A DNA stretch of 12,798 nt from SIG578 sp036311245 (GTDB taxonomy: Bacteria; Bacillota; Clostridia; Oscillospirales; Ruminococcaceae). Shown here one piece after another: positions 1 through 5,893 of the stretch; the first letter of the stretch is position 1, and each line of letters opens with the position of its first letter. The position numbers and the translations under genes are program-made. The DNA lies in contig JAXJQH010000010.1 of NCBI GenBank assembly GCA_036311245.1, positions 1-12,798 of the forward strand, given 5' to 3'. The notes below the pieces were generated by a model. It was not told the DNA's origin. It did no database searches and saw nothing but the letters and a program-made list of their open reading frames with translations.

Positions 1-180
1 AACCCGTCTACCGTTAGTCAAGAAACTGAAAACATAGCAACAACAAGCCAAGAAATTAAATGCCCAAAGTGTGGTGCTGATTTAATTATTAGAACCGCTA
101 CGAGAGGTGCTAATGCAGGCAAACAATTCTATGGATGTTCCAACTATCCTAAATGCAGATATATAGAAAATATTAAGTGA
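1..180 (+). CDS. C-terminal fragment of a protein with a topoisomerase-type C4 zinc ribbon (5' end outside window)
   Basis: The frame is open from base 1 to the TGA at 178-180, giving 59 visible residues. After a Ser/Thr/Glu/Gln-rich linker (about residues 1-19) comes one zinc-ribbon module. It starts with CPKCG and ends with GCSNYPKCRY, and its cysteines at visible residues 21, 24, 46 and 52 are spaced CxxC-x21-C-x5-C. This is the pattern of the zf-C4_Topoisom family (PF01396), which binds single-stranded nucleic acid. The domain occurs at the C-terminus of topoisomerase I, but also as a single copy at the end of NERD-domain nucleases, restriction-type endonucleases and small hypothetical proteins. 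The missing upstream part would decide between these. A lone terminal copy after a linker fits the NERD-type proteins slightly better, but that is inference. A strong bidirectional hairpin lies about 100 bases downstream. Confidence 0.8.
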   Translation, partial: NPSTVSQETENIATTSQEIKCPKCGADLIIRTATRGANAGKQFYGCSNYPKCRYIENIK

Positions 181-277
181 TATTTTCGAAGAAATTCTAG
201 ATATGTACTGTTTATAGCCGCGAAAAACCTAGTATTTATCCGGGTTTACGCTTGATTACTATAACCCTACTCCAACC

Positions 278-311
278 AAAAATCCCTCAGACGAGAGTCT
301 GAGGGATTTTT
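278..311. terminator. Bidirectional rho-independent terminator
   Basis: Perfect 15-bp arms (AAAAATCCCTCAGAC at 278-292, its complement at 297-311) flank a GAGA loop. The stem ends in A5/T5, so it reads as a terminator from both sides. It lies seven bases past the stop of the minus-strand CofE-like gene (stop at 318-320). It can also end transcription of the plus-strand zinc-ribbon gene that stops at 180. I see nothing else between 181 and 277. Confidence 0.93.
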
Positions 312-317
312 AATTTA

Positions 318-1511
318 TTAGTCGGTTGTATAGTTGTCAAAATAGCCCTGAATAAATACGATAGGGGTACCCTTATCGCCTGAGCCTGAGGTGAGGTCGC
401 AAAGAGAACCGATAAGGTCGGTAAGTCTTCTGGGGGTTGTGCCCTCGGAAGCCATTTTGCCGACAAGGTCACTATCCTTTTGCTGGATTTTTTCTTTAAT
501 AGCATCCTTGAGAGCATCGCCCGACAGCTCGGAAAACTCGTTATCAGCAAGATATTTGAGTTTAAGCTCATTGGGAGTTCCCTCAAGGCCGCTTGTATAT
601 GCGGGAGAAACAACCGGGTCTGCAAGCTCCCAGATTTTTCCGACGGGGTCCTTAAATGCGCCGTCACCATAAACCATAACCTCTATGGTTTTACCGGTGG
701 CTTCAAAAAGCTTTTTCTGAATAGCATCAACTATAGGCTGGCAATCTCTTGGGAAGAGCTTTACCTTATCCTCAGTGGCTTTATTAGAGCCAAGAAGTCC
801 ATAAGATGCATTAAAGCCACTACCATTAACAGAAGCATTGAGAATTTCATCAAGACCAAGAACTATCTTTCCGCCTGCAGCTTTGAGAATACGCTTGGTG
901 CGTGCTCTTGTGTGAGTATCGCAGCAAAGAACATTTTTTGTATAATCAAGAATTGCCTTGGGGTTATTAGCAAAAATAATCTCGCACTCTGCGCCGCACT
1001 CACGAACAAGGCTTTCATAATACTCAACATAATCAACGCCGGTAAAGGTGTGCTTTTCATAGCCAAAAAGCTCGCGATACTTAGAAAGAGAAAGAACATC
1101 CTTGTAAGGGTCAATTCCCTTTTCGTCAAGCGCGTCAAGCGAAACTAAGTGGTTACCCACCTCATCAGAGGGGTATGACAGCATAAGAACAACCTTTTTT
1201 GCTCCCTTTGCAATACCGCGAAGGCAAATAGCAAAGCGGTTACGGCTAAGGATTGGGAAAATAACACCGACGGTCTCTCCCCCAAATTTATTCTTAACAT
1301 CCTCTGCGATATCATCAACAGATGCATAGTTACCTTGCGCTCTTGCAACAATAGCTTCTGTCATAGCAACGATGTCACGGTCATTAAATTTAAAGCCAGC
1401 ATCCTTAGAAGCTTCAAGAACTGATGCTGTTACTATCTCGACAATATTATCGCCCGCCTTAATAATGGGTGCTCTGACACCGCGAGAGACAGTGCCTATC
1501 ATACGACTCAT
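318..1511 (-). CDS. Coenzyme F420-0:L-glutamate ligase-like protein (CofE family)
   Basis: This 397-residue protein resembles the long clostridial members of the F420_ligase family (CofE, COG1478/PF01996). In F420-making organisms CofE adds L-glutamate to F420-0 using GTP. Family-like segments are IVAMTEAIVARAQGNY (about residues 47-62), LRGIAKGAKKVVLMLSYPSDEVGN (98-120, given in part) and a C-terminal block around VYGDGAFKDPVGKIWELADP (280-299). It is longer than the roughly 250 residues of archaeal CofE, with about 150 extra C-terminal residues. No other F420 gene (cofC, cofD, cofG/H) is visible, so the F420 role is doubtful and the enzyme may ligate an amino acid to another acceptor. I chose the ATG at 1509-1511 because AAAGGAG sits nine bases upstream. 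The frame stays open 16 codons further, but that stretch holds the ribosome binding site. It has its own promoter (1577-1605) and a strong terminator. Confidence 0.8.
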   Translation of the reverse strand: MSRMIGTVSRGVRAPIIKAGDNIVEIVTASVLEASKDAGFKFNDRDIVAMTEAIVARAQGNYASVDDIAEDVKNKFGGETVGVIFPILSRNRFAICLRGIAKGAKKVVLMLSYPSDEVGNHLVSLDALDEKGIDPYKDVLSLSKYRELFGYEKHTFTGVDYVEYYESLVRECGAECEIIFANNPKAILDYTKNVLCCDTHTRARTKRILKAAGGKIVLGLDEILNASVNGSGFNASYGLLGSNKATEDKVKLFPRDCQPIVDAIQKKLFEATGKTIEVMVYGDGAFKDPVGKIWELADPVVSPAYTSGLEGTPNELKLKYLADNEFSELSGDALKDAIKEKIQQKDSDLVGKMASEGTTPRRLTDLIGSLCDLTSGSGDKGTPIVFIQGYFDNYTTD

Positions 1512-1521
1512 ACCTAACAAC

Positions 1522-1538
1522 TCCTTTGTAAATTGCAA
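1522..1538 (-). promoter_or_regulatory. Short inverted repeat overlapping the ribosome binding site of the CofE-like gene
   Basis: Five-base arms CTTTG (1522-1526) and CAAAG (1534-1538) flank seven bases. In the minus-strand mRNA the second arm is the start of the AAAGGAG Shine-Dalgarno sequence, so the hairpin could partly mask it. The repeat is short and AT-rich and may be chance. Confidence 0.25.
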
Positions 1539-1576
1539 AGCCGTGTGTTTTGTTTCCAAAATTCATACGACACTAA

Positions 1577-1605
1577 ATTATATCACCTTATATTTAATTT
1601 TTCAA
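1577..1605 (-). promoter_or_regulatory. Sigma-A promoter of the CofE-like gene
   Basis: On the minus strand, TTGAAA (1600-1605) and a perfect TATAAT (1577-1582) are separated by 17 bases. The predicted start of transcription is near 1570, leaving a leader of about 60 bases before the ATG at 1511. This makes the CofE-like gene independent of pfp upstream, although pfp has no obvious terminator and read-through is possible. Confidence 0.75.
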
Positions 1606-1633
1606 TATTTTTTTCTATAAATTAAAAGTTTTT

Positions 1634-2857
1634 TTATTGCAAGTATATATGTCTAGGCAGTCCGTCAATATAAACCGGTGTCAGCTCCGCCTGAATAAGA
1701 GGACGAGCATAGGATAGAAACTCAGGCAACATATCAGTATGATCAACATTTATCCACTCAAGAGGCACCTTTTTCTCAAGGTTCGCAACCTCGTGAACGT
1801 CGTGCGGCTCGGTGGTGCACTGATAGGGGTCATTCGAAATACGCTTCAGAGCTATCATTTCACCCGTATGCCCCTCAAAAGCAGCCTTTGCTGCCGCTCC
1901 TCCAACCTGAAATGCTTCGGTTATATCTGTTCGGCTTGTCATATGACCTGCGCAGCGCTGCAGGGTTGAAAGCTCAATAGGACGCACCTTAACGCCCAAA
2001 TTTGCAGCGACCTGATTTGTAAGGTATCGGGCAGTACCTGTTAAATTCTTATGCCCGAAAGCATCAACAAATCTTGCATCATCAGCAAGCTCGCAGACAT
2101 ACCGTCCGTCAGCAAGTTTAATGCCCTCTGAAACGGCTATAACTATTGATTTTTTATCCTTTTGCATACACTCGACTTTTTTAATAAAGTTTTCAACACC
2201 AAAAGGAATTTCAGGCAGGCAAATCATATCAACGCCCTCGCAATCCTCCGAGCGTGCAAGTGCTGCAGCGGCGGTGAGCCATCCCGCATTACGTCCCATA
2301 ATTTCAACTATGGTTACATAGGGTGTGCCATAAACCGTGGCATCGCGGACAATTTCTTTCATAATTACGCCGATATATTTTGCAGCAGAGCCATAACCGG
2401 GGGTATGGTCGGTTACCATAAGGTCGTTGTCAATAGTTTTGGGGACACCCATAAATTTAATGCTGCTGCCTATCTCTTTTGCATAATCCGAAAGCTTACA
2501 AATGGTATCCATACTGTCGTTACCGCCAATATAGAAAAACCATTCAATTTCAAGCTCTTTTAAAATTTTAAAAATAGTTTCATAAACCTGAGTGTTCTCG
2601 TTTATTTCAGGAAGTTTAAAGCGGCAGGAGCCTAAATAAGATGATGGAGTGCGCTTTAAAAGCTCTATTTCAAGACTTGTGCGCAGGCTCTTTGAAAGTT
2701 CTACTACCCTTCCCTCCAAAAGCCCCGCTATTCCATTACACATACCGTAAACAGTATCGGCTCCGCGGCTCTGGCAAGCCTGAAAAACTCCTGCGAGGCT
2801 GGCGTTTATAACAGATGTAGGACCTCCGCTTTGTCCAACGATTGCATTTTTTGCCAT
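1634..2857 (-). CDS. pfp: Pyrophosphate-dependent 6-phosphofructokinase
   Basis: This is a cytosolic glycolytic enzyme of 407 residues that interconverts fructose 6-phosphate and fructose 1,6-bisphosphate. The N-terminal loop is VGQSGGPTSVINA (7-19). The two residues that separate phosphoryl donors favour pyrophosphate: GGNDS (111-115) has Asp where ATP enzymes have Gly (E. coli Gly104), and PKTIDND (139-145) has Lys where ATP enzymes have Gly (E. coli Gly124). The catalytic base is the first Asp of TIDND (Asp143). MGRNAGWL (187-194) is the conserved sugar-phosphate-binding segment. The length fits PPi-PFKs of this clade and exceeds the roughly 320 residues of bacterial ATP-PFK. I chose the ATG at 2855-2857, preceded by GGAG nine bases upstream. 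An in-frame TTG at 2872 overlaps that site and is rejected. The upstream region is AT-rich, with no promoter I can call firmly and no clear terminator after the stop. PPi use makes the step reversible and saves ATP. Confidence 0.95.
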   Translation of the reverse strand: MAKNAIVGQSGGPTSVINASLAGVFQACQSRGADTVYGMCNGIAGLLEGRVVELSKSLRTSLEIELLKRTPSSYLGSCRFKLPEINENTQVYETIFKILKELEIEWFFYIGGNDSMDTICKLSDYAKEIGSSIKFMGVPKTIDNDLMVTDHTPGYGSAAKYIGVIMKEIVRDATVYGTPYVTIVEIMGRNAGWLTAAAALARSEDCEGVDMICLPEIPFGVENFIKKVECMQKDKKSIVIAVSEGIKLADGRYVCELADDARFVDAFGHKNLTGTARYLTNQVAANLGVKVRPIELSTLQRCAGHMTSRTDITEAFQVGGAAAKAAFEGHTGEMIALKRISNDPYQCTTEPHDVHEVANLEKKVPLEWINVDHTDMLPEFLSYARPLIQAELTPVYIDGLPRHIYLQ

Positions 2858-2984
2858 AATTTCACGCTCCAATTTAAGTTTTCTCAGATTGTTTTTTATA
2901 CTATAATACTATTCCGATAAAACAAAAAAATATTTTGTGTAAAGTAGTGATAATTTTACAAATTAGTTTCTTAGCGTTTTTATA

Positions 2985-3018
2985 AATAAAGACTTGGCTT
3001 TTACGCTATGTCTTTATT
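2985..3018 (-). terminator. Probable terminator of the GH79 gene
   Basis: Nine-base arms AATAAAGAC (2985-2993) and its complement (3010-3018) enclose a loop that can form a further short GC pairing. It starts five bases past the stop at 3023. On the minus strand the stem is followed by TATAAAAACG, not a run of T, so the U-tract is limited to the stem end. This makes it a plausible but non-canonical terminator. Confidence 0.6.
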
Positions 3019-3022
3019 AAGA

Positions 3023-4522
3023 TCACAGTACAAAGAATGTGCAGCTACCGGGGGCAAGCTCAACCTTGCCTGCCTTCTGCATTTCTCCCAAAAGGTCAGG
3101 AAGCTCATCGTTTTCACCTAAAACAAGCGCTCTGCCGTTAAGCAGCATAGTGCGGGAACGCAGTTTGCCATCACCCGTAAGTGTGTAGCGAAGACTGTCT
3201 TTAGGGATATCTACCGTTGTGGTCTCATTGGAATTGTTGATAATAAGATAAACATATCCGTCTTTACCGTCCTTGCGGGAGTGGCAGTAAACGTGTCTCC
3301 CCTCTTCTGTCGGGATACCTGTGTCATAAACCTTTTGTCCCATAAGTCTGCTCCAGAGCAGAACAGCAAAATAGTTAGGGCGAGGCTCAAAGCTACCGTG
3401 TTCAAGATATCCGTAAGCCGATGATGCAAGGGTATTATGGAAAATAATACCGTCAGTAACTGTGCAAAAATCTCCAAGCTCGTTTAGAGTACGGGGAACA
3501 TCAAGATATGTGGGCGCCCAGGTGTTTCCGCCGCAGCCTGCATCGCCCGACTCTGTTACCCACATTTGACCTTCTGGGACATATTTATCACGGCGAGGGA
3601 CATATTGACGGGCGCATTTACCTGCAACGCTCAGATACTGCTCAGTAAGGCAGGCCTCAACCGGCCAGTGACCACCCATAGCAGCTCCGCGCTCGGAAAC
3701 TCCGTTATAATAATGATAGCTGAAAACATCCATTTTGACCTTGTTTTCGCCAAGTAGCTGCTCGGTGGTAACAATTTCCATGCCCGCAGCCATACCGCCG
3801 CCCGCTTTATCCATACCAACTCCGAACATATCTATATCACCGACTGTGCAGGGGCCTACAAAAAGGCAGTCGGGGTGATTTTTTCTAAGCCAAGCGCCGA
3901 AAACATCGTGGTCGCGCGCGTGGTCTTCGGGAGTGTATCCCTGAGGAAGACCCGACATAGCAATGAGATTTGGCTCATTGGTAAACTCTGCCGCCGCGAT
4001 AGGAACACCATAATCACGGCTAAAATTAAACAGAAGGTCTGCCTGTTCGCTGGGCCAAGGCTCATTTGCAGAGTGAATTCCAGGGCAGTTTGCAAGGGAT
4101 ACAAGCAATTTACCGTCGATATACTTTACAAATTCAAGAACACCTATCCACTGCTCTTTTGTTAAAAGGTTTTGGAAGCCTTCGGGAACCTTTCCACCCG
4201 TATGTCCATCAAAATCATAATAGGTCTTGTTTGCCCACGTTCCCGAAACGCGAACCCAAGCTGTTCCAAGGTCCTTTGCGAGCTTGCGAAGGCGGGAATT
4301 ATAGAGGTCAATGGGGTCATACCACTGCTGAAGGTTGCCCATATCATGCCAATCCTTTATAACGGGAAATTCCTCAGTTCCGTCAACCTGAGCGTCGGTA
4401 TAGGCCTTCCAGAAGGTACCACCCGTTACCTCAGTCATTTCAATATTATAAGAAACAAGGCGTTTATCAACTGTGCGAAGTTCTTTAAGTGACGTTGTAT
4501 CAAGATTTATAAACTGTGACAT
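3023..4522 (-). CDS. Cytoplasmic heparanase-like glycoside hydrolase (GH79-type, clan A)
   Basis: This 499-residue protein has the (beta/alpha)8 layout and catalytic motifs of heparanase-like GH79 enzymes, retaining hydrolases usually acting on beta-glucuronides. AEFTNEPN (178-185) aligns with heparanase GNEPNSF and gives the acid/base Glu183. WVTESG (321-326) aligns with GETSSA and gives the nucleophile Glu324. Between them, FSYHYYNG (267-274) matches the heparanase WHHYYLNG strand. After the nucleophile, FEPRPNYFAVLLWSRLMGQK (378-397) matches the conserved end of the barrel. A beta-sandwich follows from about residue 405. There is no signal peptide or membrane segment, so it probably acts in the cytoplasm on imported oligosaccharides or glycosides. 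No transporter or other sugar gene adjoins it, so the substrate is open (glucuronide, or another sugar in a diverged family). The start is set by AAGGAG seven bases upstream of the ATG. The gene is monocistronic, with a consensus promoter and terminators on both sides. Confidence 0.8.
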   Translation of the reverse strand: MSQFINLDTTSLKELRTVDKRLVSYNIEMTEVTGGTFWKAYTDAQVDGTEEFPVIKDWHDMGNLQQWYDPIDLYNSRLRKLAKDLGTAWVRVSGTWANKTYYDFDGHTGGKVPEGFQNLLTKEQWIGVLEFVKYIDGKLLVSLANCPGIHSANEPWPSEQADLLFNFSRDYGVPIAAAEFTNEPNLIAMSGLPQGYTPEDHARDHDVFGAWLRKNHPDCLFVGPCTVGDIDMFGVGMDKAGGGMAAGMEIVTTEQLLGENKVKMDVFSYHYYNGVSERGAAMGGHWPVEACLTEQYLSVAGKCARQYVPRRDKYVPEGQMWVTESGDAGCGGNTWAPTYLDVPRTLNELGDFCTVTDGIIFHNTLASSAYGYLEHGSFEPRPNYFAVLLWSRLMGQKVYDTGIPTEEGRHVYCHSRKDGKDGYVYLIINNSNETTTVDIPKDSLRYTLTGDGKLRSRTMLLNGRALVLGENDELPDLLGEMQKAGKVELAPGSCTFFVL

Positions 4523-4546
4523 TTTATATCTCCTTTTTATAATTTG

Positions 4547-4569
4547 TATAATAATATTATATTATTATA
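4547..4569. repeat. AT-only perfect inverted repeat centred on the GH79 promoter -10
   Basis: The 11-base arms TATAATAATAT (4547-4557) and ATATTATTATA (4559-4569) are exact complements around a single T. The repeat covers the -10 element (4556-4561) and the predicted transcription start (about 4549). It could be an operator for an unlinked sugar-responsive repressor. Equally, it may be low-complexity AT sequence that is symmetric by chance. Confidence 0.45.
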
Positions 4570-4584
4570 TTTGTGGCTTGTCAA
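4556..4584 (-). promoter_or_regulatory. Consensus sigma-A promoter of the GH79 gene
   Basis: On the minus strand, a perfect TTGACA (4579-4584) and a perfect TATAAT (4556-4561) are separated by exactly 17 bases. The predicted start near 4549 leaves a leader of about 27 bases carrying the AAGGAG site. Such a strong core promoter would normally need a repressor if the gene is conditional. Confidence 0.9.
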
Positions 4585-4598
4585 TTTTCAATAAAATA

Positions 4599-4628
4599 AA
4601 AAATCCTGCCAAATTTGACAGGATTTTT
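4599..4628 (-). terminator. Rho-independent terminator of the citrate operon
   Basis: Arms AAAAATCCTG (4599-4608) and CAGGATTTTT (4619-4628) can be extended inward across one mismatch. The hairpin begins four bases after the icd stop (4633) and is followed on the minus strand by a T-rich tract. It also insulates the GH79 promoter, whose -35 lies only 15 bases further on. Confidence 0.9.
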
Positions 4629-4632
4629 GTAT

Positions 4633-5784
4633 CTACATTAGCTTTTCAATGGTTTTTATAACATAATCAGCAAACTCTTTACAGGTAGCACCGTTGGGTG
4701 TGCCCGTTACAACTACTGCTTTTTCCTTTTCGTTACAAACAGAAAGAGCGTTAGCAAGCAAATCCGCCTTTTTGCTGAGTGCAATATGGCGAAGCAGCAT
4801 TTCAGCAGCTTTAAATATGCTGCTTGGGTTTGCAAACTCACCTATTCCCTCTTCTATCATTCGGGGAGCAGAGCCGTGAATTGCCTCAAACATTGCATAT
4901 CTGTCACCAATATTTGCACTGCCTGCCGTTCCAACACCGCCTTGGAGCTGAGCTGCCTCATCTGTTATGATATCACCGTACAAATTAGGCAGCACAAACA
5001 CCTGAAAACGACTGCGGATATCAGGATTTACAAGGTTTGCTGTCATAATATCAATATACCAGTCCTCAGCTGTAATATCGGGGTAATCTTTTGCAACTTC
5101 GTGGCAGATGGCAGAAAATTTGCCGTCTGTCTTTTTCATAATATTTGCCTTGGTTACAATAGCAACCTGTGTTTTGCCGTTATTTTTTGCATATTCAAAT
5201 GCTGCCCTTGCAATTCGGCGAGTACCCAAATCGGTGGTAACCTTAAAATCTATAGCAAGCTTATCCTCAATTTCAATTCCCTTTGAGCCGAGAACATATT
5301 CTCCCTCGGTGTTTTCCCGATAGAAAATCCAGTCAATTCCCTCTGAGGGAACACTGACAGGGCGAACATTTGCATAGAGGTCAAGCTCACGGCGCATTGC
5401 AACATTAGCGCTTTCAAGGCTCCCACCTTTAGGAGTGGTGGTCGGACCTTTTAATAGCACATCACATTCTTTTATCGCCGCAAGGGTGTCTGCGGGGATT
5501 GCAGTATTTTGAGATAGGCGATTTTCAAGCGTAAGCCCCTCAATTTCGCGGATTTCAATTCTTCCGCCGGATATCTCATCCTTTAAAAGCAGCTGCAGTA
5601 CCCTTTTTGCCTCGTTTACAATAATGGGGCCTATGCCGTCACCACCGCAAACACCTATTATTATCTTTTTTTCTGCTGTAAAGTCTTTTGGCTTGTCAGC
5701 ATTTTGCAATCTTTCAACACGCTCAAGCTGCTCTAAGAGCAGATTTTTAAACTTCTCTGTTGCCGCATCTATATATTTTTTCAT
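4633..5784 (-). CDS. icd: Isocitrate dehydrogenase (homodimeric beta-decarboxylating family)
   Basis: This 383-residue enzyme would oxidise isocitrate to 2-oxoglutarate and CO2. After an extra N-terminal segment of about 40 helical residues, the fold starts at IIIGVCGGDGIGP (41-53). SANVAMRRELDLYANVRP (125-142) has the Ser, Asn and Arg pattern of isocitrate enzymes; isopropylmalate dehydrogenases differ here. YRENTEGEY (155-163), Lys212 in TKANIMK, and the metal-binding Asp271 and Asp275 of LPNLYGDIITDEAAQLQGG complete the active site. In the cofactor loop AIHGSAPRM (301-309), Arg308 and Met309 occupy the positions that are Lys-Tyr in E. coli NADP-IDH and Asp-Ile in NAD enzymes, so cofactor choice cannot be read off. 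It is the last gene of the operon. Its ATG lies just after the displaced aconitase tail, which would end in TAATG overlap. Its own ribosome binding site (AGGTGA) is modest, so translational coupling matters. Homoisocitrate dehydrogenase is a less likely alternative. Confidence 0.92.
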   Translation of the reverse strand: MKKYIDAATEKFKNLLLEQLERVERLQNADKPKDFTAEKKIIIGVCGGDGIGPIIVNEAKRVLQLLLKDEISGGRIEIREIEGLTLENRLSQNTAIPADTLAAIKECDVLLKGPTTTPKGGSLESANVAMRRELDLYANVRPVSVPSEGIDWIFYRENTEGEYVLGSKGIEIEDKLAIDFKVTTDLGTRRIARAAFEYAKNNGKTQVAIVTKANIMKKTDGKFSAICHEVAKDYPDITAEDWYIDIMTANLVNPDIRSRFQVFVLPNLYGDIITDEAAQLQGGVGTAGSANIGDRYAMFEAIHGSAPRMIEEGIGEFANPSSIFKAAEMLLRHIALSKKADLLANALSVCNEKEKAVVVTGTPNGATCKEFADYVIKTIEKLM

Positions 5785-5893
5785 TATTTATCACCTGCTT
5801 CTTTGGTGTAGGCAAGCAAACCGCCTGCTTTTAATATAGCTTTTTGACGCTCTGTAAATGAGCATACAAGCGGTATTCTTTCGCCCATGCTTG
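5784..5893 (-). pseudogene. Displaced C-terminal tail of aconitase, out of frame after a 1-base loss
   Basis: Read one frame off the aconitase ORF, this stretch encodes SMGERIPLVCSFTERQKAIL followed by KAGGLLAYTKEAGDK and TAA. These 35 residues are the standard end of this aconitase type (the RQ.AIL.AGGLL.YTKE ending). The TAA at 5784-5786 shares its last A with the icd ATG. Restoring one base within 5889-5893 would give an unbroken protein of 644 residues. There is no slippery heptamer at the junction, so programmed frameshifting is unlikely. A sequencing or assembly error, or a recent mutation, is the simpler explanation. Confidence 0.85.

Noticed and set aside
181..277. Possible small RNA or short gene between the zinc-ribbon gene and the terminator
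   Set aside because: I found no promoter, ribosome binding site or structured element other than the terminator hairpin.
480..1148. 222-codon open frame on the plus strand opposite the CofE-like gene
   Set aside because: It lies wholly antisense to a well-supported family protein, has no good ribosome binding site and its translation resembles no family I know. It is a shadow frame.
1512..1559. Extension of the CofE-like protein by 16 residues to an upstream ATG
   Set aside because: The stretch contains the AAAGGAG site that serves the ATG at 1511, and the extra residues do not look like family sequence.
2858..2984. Promoter or riboswitch upstream of pfp
   Set aside because: The region is AT-rich with only weak -35/-10 matches (such as TTGTTT and TAGTAT on the minus strand) and no conserved aptamer-like structure that I recognise.
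4786..5286. 166-codon plus-strand frame opposite icd
   Set aside because: It is fully inside the icd coding region on the other strand, with an atypical composition rich in Cys and Ile, and has no promoter or terminator of its own.
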